NCBI RefSeq assembly: GCF_042466115.1
Contig: NZ_JAXHBQ010000001.1
Location: forward strand, 3,149,350-3,213,349
Length of the DNA stretch: 64,000 nt
Source: SW4 sp042466115
GTDB lineage: Bacteria; Pseudomonadota; Alphaproteobacteria; Rhodobacterales; Rhodobacteraceae
Reading direction: 5' to 3'
The position numbers were made by a program, and so were the translations under genes. Shown here in pieces: positions 33,894-42,503 of this stretch (positions within the stretch are counted from its first letter, which is position 1; each line of letters starts with the position of its first letter). Below the pieces are notes generated by a model that saw nothing but the letters and a program-made list of their open reading frames with translations, did no database searches and was not told the origin of the DNA.

Positions 33894-36020
33894 ATGACCC
33901 AGCGGCAAGACTTTTTCGGCCTTCAGGTTGCCACTGAACTGGCGACTTTCGTGAATGATCAGGCCTTGCCCGGAACTGGCGTTTCACCTGACCGGTTCTG
34001 GCAGGGGCTGTCCGATCTTGTCCATTCCCTTGGTCCAAAGAACCGCGCCTTGCTGGCCAAACGCGCGGACATCCAGAGCCAGATTGATGCGTGGCTTATC
34101 GCGCGCCGTGGGAAGCCCCATGATGCCGCCGCCTATACGGATTTTCTGTATGAAATCGGTTATATCGTGCCCGAAGGCGCTGATTTCACCATCGACACCA
34201 CCAATGTGGACCCGGAAATTGCCACCATCCCCGGCCCGCAACTTGTTGTGCCGATCATGAACGCGCGCTTTGCGTTGAACGCGGCGAACGCGCGCTGGGG
34301 CAGCCTGTATGACGCGCTTTATGGCACGGATGCGCTTGGCGATCTGCCGACGGCCACAGGCTATGACGCAGAGCGCGGCGCGCGGGTGATCGCATGGGGG
34401 CGGGCGCATCTGGACGCGGTCGCGCCACTGGCAAGCGGATCATGGGCCGATATCACCGACCTGTCCGTCACGGCGGGTGGGTTGAAACCCACCTTACAAG
34501 ACCCCGCCCAATTTGCAGGCCACACCGAAGGATCGATCTTCCTGCGCGTCAACCACCTGCTGATCGAAATTGTCATGGACGCCGCTGCACCCATCGCCAA
34601 ACAAGACGATGCCGGTATTTCCGATATCCGCCTTGAATCGGCCATGTCCGCGATCATGGACTGCGAGGATTCGGTGGCCGCCGTTGACGCCGCCGACAAG
34701 GTGCTGGCCTACACGAACTGGCTGGGCCTGATGAAGGGCGACCTGGCCGAGGACGTCACCAAGAACGGCAAGACCTTTACCCGCGCCCTGAACCCCGACC
34801 GCGACATCACCGCCCCCGATGGCCGCGTAACGCGGGTCAAGACCCGCGCGCTGATGCTGGTGCGCAACGTCGGCCACCTGATGACGAACCCCGCGATCCT
34901 TGACCGCGATGGCAACGAGGTGGGCGAGGGGCTGATGGATGCAATGGTCACAACGCTGATCGCCATGCACGATCTGCAACGCGAGGGCGGCAACAGCGCG
35001 CACGGGTCTGTCTATGTGGTCAAACCCAAGATGCACGGCCCCGAAGAAGTGGCCTTTGCGAGCGAGATTTTCAGCGCCGTCGAAACAGCCCTTGGCCTGC
35101 CTGCCAACACCGTCAAGCTGGGCATCATGGACGAGGAACGGCGCACATCCGTGAACCTGCGCGCGTGTATCCGCGCGGCGAAATCGCGGGTGGCCTTTAT
35201 CAACACCGGTTTCCTTGATCGCACGGGTGATGAAATCCACACCTCCATGGAGGCGGGCCCGATGGTGCCCAAGGGCGAGATGAAAAATGCTGCGTGGATC
35301 GGTGCTTACGAGGATCGCAACGTTGATATCGGGCTGGCCTGCGGTTTGCAGGGGCGCGCGCAGATCGGCAAGGGGATGTGGGCCATGCCCGACCTGATGG
35401 CCGATATGCTGGATGCGAAAATCACCCACCCGATGGCGGGCGCGAATTGCGCATGGGTGCCATCCCCCACCGCCGCGACCCTGCATGCGACCCACTATCA
35501 CAAAGTCGACGTTTTCGCGCGTCAGGACGAGATCAAGGCAGGCGGCGCGCGTGGCAAACTGGCTGACTTGCTGACGATCCCTGTTGCCACGGGGCGCAAC
35601 TTTTCTGATGCCGAAATCACGCAAGAGCTTGAAAACAACGCCCAAGGTATCCTGGGCTATGTGGTGCGCTGGATTGATCAGGGCGTGGGCTGCTCCAAGG
35701 TGCCCGACATCCATGATGTGGGCCTCATGGAGGACCGCGCGACCTGCCGGATTTCGGCGCAGGCGCTGGCAAACTGGCTGCACCACGGCGTTGTGAGCCG
35801 CGATCAGGTCACGGCGGCGATGCAAAAGATGGCCGCGGTGGTTGATGCGCAAAACGCAGGCGACCCGTCCTATCAGGCAATGGCGCCCGCATTTGACGGC
35901 CATGCCTACCGCGCGGCGCTTGATCTGGTTCTTGAGGGCCGCGCGCAACCGTCCGGCTATACCGAACCGCTGCTGCACAAGCATCGTTTGGCGCTCAAGG
36001 CAGCGGCGGACGTGGGTTAA
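33894..36020 (+). CDS. glcB: malate synthase G
   Basis: Condenses glyoxylate with acetyl-CoA to malate in the glyoxylate bypass. The 708-residue protein is of the G type (single monomeric form) with IMDCEDSVAAVDAADKV, RTSVNLRACI, INTGFLDRTGDEIHTSMEAG and the C-terminal CSKVPDIHDVGLMEDRAT. Start at ATG 33894, in frame with an upstream extension that lacks homology. Its promoter region contains TGTG-C-CACA at 33859-33867. Two oddities: a REP-like repeat forms residues near 195-201 (AGGLKPTLQ), and the TAA stop is within another REP unit. Confidence 0.96.
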   Translation: MTQRQDFFGLQVATELATFVNDQALPGTGVSPDRFWQGLSDLVHSLGPKNRALLAKRADIQSQIDAWLIARRGKPHDAAAYTDFLYEIGYIVPEGADFTIDTTNVDPEIATIPGPQLVVPIMNARFALNAANARWGSLYDALYGTDALGDLPTATGYDAERGARVIAWGRAHLDAVAPLASGSWADITDLSVTAGGLKPTLQDPAQFAGHTEGSIFLRVNHLLIEIVMDAAAPIAKQDDAGISDIRLESAMSAIMDCEDSVAAVDAADKVLAYTNWLGLMKGDLAEDVTKNGKTFTRALNPDRDITAPDGRVTRVKTRALMLVRNVGHLMTNPAILDRDGNEVGEGLMDAMVTTLIAMHDLQREGGNSAHGSVYVVKPKMHGPEEVAFASEIFSAVETALGLPANTVKLGIMDEERRTSVNLRACIRAAKSRVAFINTGFLDRTGDEIHTSMEAGPMVPKGEMKNAAWIGAYEDRNVDIGLACGLQGRAQIGKGMWAMPDLMADMLDAKITHPMAGANCAWVPSPTAATLHATHYHKVDVFARQDEIKAGGARGKLADLLTIPVATGRNFSDAEITQELENNAQGILGYVVRWIDQGVGCSKVPDIHDVGLMEDRATCRISAQALANWLHHGVVSRDQVTAAMQKMAAVVDAQNAGDPSYQAMAPAFDGHAYRAALDLVLEGRAQPSGYTEPLLHKHRLALKAAADVG
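34475..34498. repeat. REP-like repeat unit inside glcB, copy B
   Basis: A single unit with core GTGGGTTGAAACCCACC, identical over 24 bases to the first unit at 63232-63255. It lies in the reading frame of malate synthase and encodes GGLKPTLQ between the motif DLSVTA and DPAQFAG. The reading frame is undisturbed. Confidence 0.75.
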
Positions 36021-36072
36021 AACCCACCTTACAAGTTGTGGGTTTCCTTCGTAAGGTGGGTCTTGACCCACG
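36011..36072. repeat. REP-like repeat pair between glcB and the GlcG-like gene, copy C
   Basis: Two units in opposite orientation: GTGGGTTAAAACCCACC at 36012-36028 and GTAAGGTGGGTCTTGACCCA at 36051-36070, separated by about 20 bases. The TAA stop of malate synthase (36018-36020) lies in the first unit. Each unit is a hairpin and the two can also pair with each other. Confidence 0.78.
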
Positions 36073-36088
36073 CCGCAAAGGATACCCC

Positions 36089-36517
36089 ATGGCTGAAATC
36101 ACGTTGTCCAAGACCCGCACAATCCTGCGCAAGGCGCTTGCCAGCGGTCGCGAGATGGAGCTGAAACCGCTGTCGGTCGTGGTGCTTGACAGCGGTGGCC
36201 ACGTGAAAGGGTTCGAACGCGAGGACGGCGCCGCACCGGGCCGTTTTGCGATTGCCCACGGCAAGGCGTTTGGCGCCGTCATGCTGGGCATGGCGGGCAC
36301 GGCACAGATGGCGCGGGCCGAACAGCAGCCCTATTTCATGGCGGCCGTGAATGGCGTCTACGGCGGACAGGTGATCCCCGTTCCCGGCGGCGTGTTGGTG
36401 CGCGACAAACGCGGCAACGTGATTGGTGCTGTCGGTGTGACAGGTGACACAAGCGACAATGACGCGGCGGCCGCAATGGCCGGGATCACGGCGGCAGGGC
36501 TGACCGGCGAGGTCTGA
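36089..36517 (+). CDS. GlcG/HbpS family protein
   Basis: A 142-residue protein of the GlcG/HbpS type, a small alpha-beta domain described as haem- or cofactor-binding in some members and commonly found beside malate synthase or glycolate genes. Features are VVVLDSGGHVKGFERED, KAFGAVMLG, and GGVLVRDKRGNVIGAVGVTGDTS-type C-terminal sequence. Start ATG 36089 lies 16 bases after a REP unit. Exact function in this organism unknown; its place after glcB suggests a link with glyoxylate or glycolate use. Confidence 0.85.
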   Translation: MAEITLSKTRTILRKALASGREMELKPLSVVVLDSGGHVKGFEREDGAAPGRFAIAHGKAFGAVMLGMAGTAQMARAEQQPYFMAAVNGVYGGQVIPVPGGVLVRDKRGNVIGAVGVTGDTSDNDAAAAMAGITAAGLTGEV

Positions 36518-36573
36518 GGGCTTTTCAACGCATCAATCTGCGGATACGACAGGTTTCAACAAAGAGGCCCAGC

Positions 36574-37329
36574 ATGTCCCGCCCCGTCATCGGTATCATT
36601 TCCAACAGCTATCTGATCAACGACGACTATCCGACCCACGCAGGTGGCACGATGAACTCTTGCGCGATTGCACAGGTGTCCGACTGCTTGCCGTTGCTTG
36701 TTCCCTCCGATCCGGCACTGGTAAGGGTCAATGAACTGCTTGACGTGTGCGACGGGTTCCTGCTGACGGGCGGGCGCCCCAATGTGCATCCCGAAGAATA
36801 CGGCGAGACCGAAACCCCCGCCCACGGTGATTTTGACCGTGGCCGCGATGCGGTTGTCCTGCCGCTGGTGCGGGCCTGCGTTGAACGCGGGCAGCCCGTA
36901 TTTGGCGTGTGCCGCGGCTTTCAAGAGGTCAATGTCGCCATGGGCGGCACGCTTTATCCCGAAATCCGCGACCTGCCCGGACGCGACAACCACCGCATGC
37001 CCCCCGAAGGCACGCTCGCGGAAAAGTTCGCCCTGCGCCATGTGGTGTCGCTGACTGAAAATGGTCCGTTCCATCGCCTGCTTGGCGCGCGTGACGTCAT
37101 GACCAACACCCTGCACGGACAGGGGATCAAGACAGCCGGGGCAGGGGTTGTGATCGACGGCCACGCCCCCGATGGCACCCCAGAGGCGATCTATATCAAG
37201 GATGCGCCGGGGTTCACGCTGTCGGTGCAATGGCACCCGGAATGGAACGCGGCCAACGATCCGGTGTCGCGCCCGCTGTTTGCCGCCTTTGGCGATGCGG
37301 CGCGGACCTGGGCCGCGCGGCAAGGCTGA
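36574..37329 (+). CDS. gamma-glutamyl-gamma-aminobutyrate hydrolase-like (peptidase C26)
   Basis: A 251-residue class-I glutamine-amidotransferase-like hydrolase, similar to PuuD. The nucleophile Cys is in FGVCRGFQEVNV, and the triad His-Glu is in VQWHPEWN. The N-terminus RPVIGIISNSYLINDDYP is typical of the C26 family. Substrate cannot be read from the sequence: polyamine-derived gamma-glutamyl compounds are one possibility. It is the last gene before a decayed, gene-poor stretch. Confidence 0.86.
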   Translation: MSRPVIGIISNSYLINDDYPTHAGGTMNSCAIAQVSDCLPLLVPSDPALVRVNELLDVCDGFLLTGGRPNVHPEEYGETETPAHGDFDRGRDAVVLPLVRACVERGQPVFGVCRGFQEVNVAMGGTLYPEIRDLPGRDNHRMPPEGTLAEKFALRHVVSLTENGPFHRLLGARDVMTNTLHGQGIKTAGAGVVIDGHAPDGTPEAIYIKDAPGFTLSVQWHPEWNAANDPVSRPLFAAFGDAARTWAARQG

Positions 37330-38022
37330 CTGCCCAAACCTGCGTGCTCTCGCAACATCAAAGCGACCCACAAACGTGAACGTCCTTTGTGGGACCATGG
37401 GCATAATCTGGATCAGCTCAACACTAGATACGCTGCGCAATCGAGGTTGATGGTATGCCGCTGTTGTCTGGGTGAAAGCCAGACGCCATGCGCGCGATGC
37501 CTTGGTCATTGGCCTGTGCTTGTGTCAGCCCCGCCCATGCCAGTTCGGGCGCCGCATAGGCGACCGAGGGAATGAAGTTCGTATCCAAGGCAGCGTACTG
37601 ATGATCGTGGATGACCTCACCCTCGGGATCGAAAGCCAATATCTGCAACCTGCTTCGAGGTTTGGTGGCGCAGCGCTACACAGTGATTGTGATCAGTTCA
37701 GAAACGCCTAGGGTGCTCCACGTGCACGACCGTATTGTTGCAATGTAATCTCTTCGGATTGTGTGCTCGTTCACTATTTAAGAAATAGCAACGAAAGCCT
37801 CATCGCGGTCATATCTGGTCTGAACACTGAAAAGGTGGCCTGATCCGGATATGCTTTGTTGGACTGGTCCAAGGTGAGAACTGGACTAACAATAGACTTC
37901 CAAGACCTGCCTGACGTCTATTATTTGACACAAGCACCAGCCATGCTCGCAGGCTCACATTTTAAGTTAGTTCGGCGTTGACGTAAGAGTTCTGGCTCCT
38001 GCAAGTCTTGATACGAAGTGTA
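37330..38022. other. 693-bp gene-poor, decayed region at the left edge of the catabolic island
   Basis: The base composition is visibly more AT-rich than on either side (for example around 37741-37800 and 37921-37980). Apart from the lpd fragment listed separately I see only a TTGGAC-TG-GTCCAA palindrome at 37859-37872. No intact gene is supported. The region looks like remains of rearrangement at an insertion boundary. Confidence 0.5.
37499..37621 (-). pseudogene. fragment of a dihydrolipoyl dehydrogenase-like protein
   Basis: About 40 residues on the minus strand resemble the start of the dimerisation domain of dihydrolipoyl dehydrogenase: VIHDHQYAALDTNFIPSVAY followed by AAPELAWAGLTQAQANDQG. 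In Lpd proteins the pattern is IPSVAYT.PE.AWVGLTE..A, so the match is clear although short. Sequence before and after it does not continue the homology, and the active-site and FAD-binding parts are absent. It is a relic, not a functional gene. Confidence 0.65.
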
Positions 38023-39030
38023 TTATTCCCAGCTTGGACTGACCGATTTGCCGGATTTCGCAGATTGTGAGCAGGCCAAAGAGATCGCGAGAGCGTCGCG
38101 ACCGTCCTGAACCGTGACCGATGGCGCGCGGTCGGTCGTGACGGCCTGATGGAATTCATCAAGAGCGCTATAGAAAGACTGATCGTAGCGTTCGAGGAAG
38201 AAGTTTTTCAGCGGTTGGCGGGCCACGGTGCTGGCCTTGTCCCACCGCACCAGATTGTCGTCACGGTGGTTAAGTGTCTGCACCATGCCATCGTCGCCGA
38301 ACGCTTCCAGCCGCTGGTCGAACCCGTAGGCGCAGGCGCGGGAATTGTTGATATGGACCAACGCGCCCGACGGCATTTTCAACATGGTCATTGTCATGTC
38401 ATAGTCACCTTCGGCGCCAATCTGGTCGTCAAACATACATGATCCCGTCGCCATGACCTCGACCGGACGTTCGCCCGCAATCCAGCACAGCAGATCGATG
38501 TCGTGGATCGTGGCATCGATGAAATAGCCACCCGAGCTGCGCACATATGCAATCGGGGGCGGGCTTGGTTCGCGGGACCAACTCATCAGCATGTTCACGC
38601 GACCGATCTCGCCGCGTGCGACTGCGTCGCGCAGGGCCGCATTGTCCGGATCGAACCGCCGGTTAAATCCCAGCATAAAGGGCACGGGATGGTCTCGCAG
38701 GGCTGCTACGGCACGATCGACACGGTCCAGCGACTGATCCAATGGCTTTTCGCAATAGATCGGTTTTCCGGAGCGCGCGACGTGTTCGATGTATTCCACA
38801 TGGGTGTCCGTCGGCGTCGCGATCACAACCGCGTCGATCTTGGGATCGGCCAAAACGGCATCCAGATCATCCATCGGCCGCCCGCCAAATTTGTCGGTCG
38901 CCTTTTGGGCCGACGTGATGCGCGGGTTATAGATCACCTCCAGCCTCAACCCGGGATGGGCGTTGATCTTCGGGCCGTAGACATCCGCCATGCGCCCAGT
39001 GCCCATCAATGCAAGTCCGAGTGTCGTCAT
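38023..39030 (-). CDS. Gfo/Idh/MocA family dehydrogenase, inositol 2-dehydrogenase-like
   Basis: A 335-residue NAD(P)-dependent sugar or polyol dehydrogenase. The Rossmann start is LGLALMGTGRMADVYGPKI, the catalytic-lysine motif is YCEKPLDQS, and the substrate-domain pattern DATIHDIDLLCWIAGERP carries the H..D. residues typical of IolG-type enzymes. It overlaps the GMC oxidoreductase gene by four bases, so both are coordinately translated. Probably oxidises or rearranges the substrate imported by the ABC transporter of the same island. Confidence 0.88.
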   Translation of the reverse strand: MTTLGLALMGTGRMADVYGPKINAHPGLRLEVIYNPRITSAQKATDKFGGRPMDDLDAVLADPKIDAVVIATPTDTHVEYIEHVARSGKPIYCEKPLDQSLDRVDRAVAALRDHPVPFMLGFNRRFDPDNAALRDAVARGEIGRVNMLMSWSREPSPPPIAYVRSSGGYFIDATIHDIDLLCWIAGERPVEVMATGSCMFDDQIGAEGDYDMTMTMLKMPSGALVHINNSRACAYGFDQRLEAFGDDGMVQTLNHRDDNLVRWDKASTVARQPLKNFFLERYDQSFYSALDEFHQAVTTDRAPSVTVQDGRDALAISLACSQSAKSGKSVSPSWE

Positions 39031-40631
39031 CCGGCTTTCTCCTTTGCGTCTTCAAGGATCAAAGCAGCGGCTTTCTCGCCGATCATGATCGAAGCGGCGT
39101 TGGTGTTGCCTGTGACAATGCGCGGCATGATCGATGCGTCAGCGACACGCAGACCCTCAATCCCGTGGACCCGCAAGCGAGGGTCAACCACGGCATCCGC
39201 ATCCATCCCCATCTTGCAGGTGCCGACCGGGTGCAGCAGGGACAATCCATTTGCCCGGCAATACTCCAGCAAATCAGCGTCGGATTGCATCTCTTTTCCA
39301 GGTGACAATTCATAGTCCACGCAATTTGCCATCGGCGCCGTGGCCGCAATTTTGCGCCCGAAGCGCAAGCCGGAGATCGCCGCGCGCTGATCGGCTTCGT
39401 TGGCGAAGAAATTGAATTGGATCTCCGGCTGATCAGTTGGGGAGGCGCCGGAGATCCTGACATGCCCACGGGAGGTTGGGCGCATGTGTTCGGCCAGAAT
39501 GGTAAATCCCGAAAACGGGTGCGGTTTCAGCTGCTCGTCAGTGCACCACGCCATGAAAGTGACCATCATGTCGGGCCGGTCAATTTCGGGGCCAGAGCAG
39601 ATGAAGGTGTTTGAATAATTACCGTTGTCTGCAAAGGGCCCCGTGCGAAACACCAAGTGGCGCAAAAGTTGCAACCCGCCTTTGAGCTTGTTGTTGTAAA
39701 GATCGTTTACGGTGGATCGAACGGTGGAGCGGTATTCCGCACCGATGCCGAAATGGTCCTGAAGGTTTTCCCCGACACCTTGCAGCTCATGGTTGACTTC
39801 AATCCCGTAGGCCTTGAGCAGCGCGGCGGGGCCGATGCCCGACATTTGCAAGATCTGCGGCGAGTTGAACGTGCCGCCGCTGAGAATAATTTCGCGCCGC
39901 GCCCGCGCTTCGTGCGTGCCTCGTTTATCACGCCAGCGCACGCCGGTCGCACGACGGCCGTCAAGCACGATACGTTCGACCAAGGCATGCAGTTTCAGGT
40001 CGATTTTCTGCTTGGCGGGTCCGCGCAGATAGCCTGCCGCCGTGCTCCAACGCATACCGTTCTTGGTCGTCGTCTGGACATAGCCCGTTCCCTCTTGCTG
40101 CGGGCCGTTAAAGTCGTCATTGCGCGGCACGCCCAGCGCCTCGGAGGCAGCGTGAAAGGCTTCTCCCAACGCGTGTTCGGTCCGAATGTCGGACACAGAA
40201 ACGGGGCCCCCGGTGCCGTGATACGCATCGGCACCGCGTTCCTGATCTTCGCAGGACTTAAAGAATGGCAATACGCCATCCCAGCCCCAACCGGTGCAGC
40301 CCTCGGCCTCCCAGCCGTCGAAATCCTGCGGCTGGCCGCGCATGTAGATCATGCCGTTGATCGCTCCGGTTCCGCCCAGAACCTTACCGCGGGGCTGAAA
40401 CAGTCGGCGGTTGTTCAGATGCGGCTCGGGCGCGGTTTCATAGCACCAGTTCACCGACGGGTTGGCATAGAGCATCGAATAGCCAAGTGGAATATGGATG
40501 AACGGATTACGATCCTTGCCGCCGGCTTCAAGCAAAAGGACCGACTGTCCCGCCTCTGCCAGCCGACCGGCTACGGCGCATCCGGCAGAACCTGCACCAA
40601 TCACAATATAATCGTAGTCCGGTTGCGGCAT
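39027..40631 (-). CDS. GMC family FAD oxidoreductase (choline/alcohol dehydrogenase-like)
   Basis: A 534-residue flavoenzyme. Motifs are the FAD-binding GAGSAGCAVAGRLAEAG (about 12-28), the GMC signature GKVLGGTGAINGMIYMRG, the second signature SGGTFNSPQILQMSGIGP, and the catalytic His region LLHPVGTCKMG with GNTNAASIMIGEKAA at the end. ATG 40631 has a strong GAGGAGA ribosome-binding site; the frame extends further upstream but without homology. First gene of a two-gene operon with the downstream Gfo/Idh protein, divergent from the regulator. The actual substrate is unknown; GMC annotations as choline dehydrogenase are often generic. Confidence 0.9.
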   Translation of the reverse strand: MPQPDYDYIVIGAGSAGCAVAGRLAEAGQSVLLLEAGGKDRNPFIHIPLGYSMLYANPSVNWCYETAPEPHLNNRRLFQPRGKVLGGTGAINGMIYMRGQPQDFDGWEAEGCTGWGWDGVLPFFKSCEDQERGADAYHGTGGPVSVSDIRTEHALGEAFHAASEALGVPRNDDFNGPQQEGTGYVQTTTKNGMRWSTAAGYLRGPAKQKIDLKLHALVERIVLDGRRATGVRWRDKRGTHEARARREIILSGGTFNSPQILQMSGIGPAALLKAYGIEVNHELQGVGENLQDHFGIGAEYRSTVRSTVNDLYNNKLKGGLQLLRHLVFRTGPFADNGNYSNTFICSGPEIDRPDMMVTFMAWCTDEQLKPHPFSGFTILAEHMRPTSRGHVRISGASPTDQPEIQFNFFANEADQRAAISGLRFGRKIAATAPMANCVDYELSPGKEMQSDADLLEYCRANGLSLLHPVGTCKMGMDADAVVDPRLRVHGIEGLRVADASIMPRIVTGNTNAASIMIGEKAAALILEDAKEKAG

Positions 40632-40702
40632 GGTCTCCTCCCCAAGCACGTCTTGTTCAGAAATCGTTGCATGGGGGCCCTTGTTGCAGAATACGCGAAA
40701 TG

Positions 40703-40713
40703 TCAGATTTGGA
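40703..40713. promoter_or_regulatory. candidate operator, motif copy 1 (TCAGATTTGGA)
   Basis: In the gap between the divergent GMC oxidoreductase and regulator genes. The reverse complement TCCAAATCTGA occurs exactly at 44729-44739 in the second divergent gap of the island. Proposed binding site of the island's regulator; not palindromic. Confidence 0.35.
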
Positions 40714-40790
40714 TAAACCACGACTGGTCTGCCAAAGCTGTATGGAAACCATGGTCGGGAACAGCGAGCTGGACGACAAGGAGAGCCTCC

Positions 40791-40850
40791 ATGACACGCG
40801 AGGAATTGCTGCGGATTCTCACATTCGTGGAGTTCGAACCGCGAAATATC
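40791..40850 (+). other. probable true N-terminus of the fusion regulator, out of frame
   Basis: ATG 40791 with an AAGGAG site seven bases upstream opens the frame MTREELLRILTFVEFEPRNI, twenty codons that look like the helical start of a winged-helix protein. It then runs off into non-coding frame. One base further along, the other frame reads SEKRTTLATVDPRWNIVAYS and continues to the end of the regulator. A one- or two-base indel at about 40848-40852 would join them. Confidence 0.5.
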
Positions 40851-40875
40851 CGAAAAGCGCACCACCCTTGCGACG

Positions 40876-42495
40876 GTGGATCCACGCTGGAACATCGTGG
40901 CCTATTCCATGCGCCGCCACCTCGAGGGGAAGCTCCTGACGGTGACGTCGGCCGCGATGGCCGCGGACGTCCCATATGGCACTGCTATGCGCCGTATCAG
41001 CGAGCTGATCGACGAAGGCCTTTTGCACAAACGGCCCAAGTCGCGATCGGGAAAGTCTTTTTCGCTTCATCCGACACGCAAACTCATCGCCGAATTCGAA
41101 AGCTTCGCCATGCAGCTCAAAGCGACAGTCGGCAACACCTTCGGCTTTACCACCGGCGACGGCGAATTGGGCGATTTTTACTTCGGCGGCTACTATATGG
41201 CCTCGCGCACATTACCCTACCCGAATGCCATGCGGGTCGGTGTGGGCGTTGACAAAACCATTCGGATTCTCAGCCCCATAGACCCGACATTCAAGACATT
41301 AAGTCAGGTTTCATCCAATCTGGACGAACTTTGCGGAACGAACATCGAGATCGTCAACCTCCCTCTGGACGAATTGCACGACGAGATCATGGCCAACGCC
41401 AAGCGACCCGCCTCCCAGTATGACCTGATGGCCGTCGATCTTCCATGGATCGGCCAACTTTCAACAGAGGGTGTCATCGAGTCCTTGAACGACATTATGC
41501 GGGCTGAGCGCTACAACCCGTCCGACTTCCACACCGCGGCCTACAGGGGGTCATCCTGGAACAACAGCCAGTATGGTTTGCCGATCCAGCCGACAGTCGA
41601 GCTTTTGTTTTGTCGCTCCGATCTGTTCGCCGAGGCGGGCCTGACATGCCCCACCTCCACCGACGAATTGCTGATGGCGGCGCGGGTGTTGCACCGATCA
41701 AGGGTTGATCTGTCCGGTATCGTGATGAACTTCGGGCGCGGGACGCCGGTCGCACATACGTTCATGCAAACACTTGCCGATTTTGGCCAACCGATCATCA
41801 ATCTCGACCCGATTGGCGACGATTTTAATGCATTCGAGATCGACAAGGAAAACTATCGCCCGCTCGTGAACACGCCGGTGGCCCAGGATGCGGCCGAGTT
41901 TCTAATCGAGCTTTCTGAATTTTCTCACAAGGAAAGCCTCACGTGTAATTGGGACCGGCGCATAAGCCTCTTTTCCAAAGGTGAGGCTGCGATGACCTAT
42001 GGCTGGAGTATCCGCGCCGCCGCATTCGAGTTGAACGAGGAGTCGCCAGCCCACGGGAACGTCAATTTTGTGCCCCATCCCCATGGTCCAGGCGCGCGCA
42101 CTGTCTCGCCAATCGGAGGCTTTTCGCTTGCGATGCCAGCTGGATTGCCCCCAGAGCGCCAAAAGGCCTCGTGGAAAGTGATGGAATACCTGACGCGGCC
42201 TGAAATGCTCAAATGGTATGTGCTCAACGGCAACCTCACCAGTCCGCGCTTTTCCACAAGTGCCGATCCTGAAGTGCAGGCGAGCTCATCTCTTATCAGC
42301 CAAGTGGACGCCATGGAGCGGCGCGGCGAATTACAGACCTGGCCGCGACCGCCCATTCCGGAGTTCAGCGACTTGCTGAGTATTCTTGGCAATGAGGTGC
42401 ACCTGATGTTGCAGGGCGCGCTTTCGGCCAAGGACGCCCTTTCCAACGCGCAAAACCGCATCGACGCGATCATGCGCGCGCGCGGGCACTATTGA
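40876..42495 (+). CDS. winged-helix / solute-binding-protein (SBP_bac_1-like) fusion regulator
   Basis: Open frame of 539 residues from GTG 40876, probably lacking its natural N-terminus (see 40791-40850). Residues about 5-75 look like a MarR/IclR-style winged helix: LTVTSAAMAADVPYGTAMRR, EGLLHKRPKSRSGKSFSLHP. The rest resembles a family-1 extracellular solute-binding protein (GLPIQPTVELLFCRSDLFAE, FSKGEAAMTYGWS, GGFSLAMPAG) but there is no signal peptide. I infer a cytoplasmic transcription factor that senses sugar with a binding-protein-type domain. It lies amid the sugar transport and dehydrogenase genes, divergent from the GMC operon. The annotated start must be treated as provisional. 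Confidence 0.75.
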   Translation: MDPRWNIVAYSMRRHLEGKLLTVTSAAMAADVPYGTAMRRISELIDEGLLHKRPKSRSGKSFSLHPTRKLIAEFESFAMQLKATVGNTFGFTTGDGELGDFYFGGYYMASRTLPYPNAMRVGVGVDKTIRILSPIDPTFKTLSQVSSNLDELCGTNIEIVNLPLDELHDEIMANAKRPASQYDLMAVDLPWIGQLSTEGVIESLNDIMRAERYNPSDFHTAAYRGSSWNNSQYGLPIQPTVELLFCRSDLFAEAGLTCPTSTDELLMAARVLHRSRVDLSGIVMNFGRGTPVAHTFMQTLADFGQPIINLDPIGDDFNAFEIDKENYRPLVNTPVAQDAAEFLIELSEFSHKESLTCNWDRRISLFSKGEAAMTYGWSIRAAAFELNEESPAHGNVNFVPHPHGPGARTVSPIGGFSLAMPAGLPPERQKASWKVMEYLTRPEMLKWYVLNGNLTSPRFSTSADPEVQASSSLISQVDAMERRGELQTWPRPPIPEFSDLLSILGNEVHLMLQGALSAKDALSNAQNRIDAIMRARGHY

Positions 42496-42503
42496 TCCCT
42501 GCG

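Noticed and set aside
33540..33908. N-terminal extension of PepN by about 120 codons
   Set aside because: Overlaps the DUF2256 gene on the other strand and glcB promoter; the normal PepN start with GAGG is at 33539.
37859..37872. TTGGAC-TG-GTCCAA palindrome as an operator or attachment site
   Set aside because: Isolated, far from any gene start and not repeated elsewhere except a partial TTGGACCAA at 44819; insufficient evidence.
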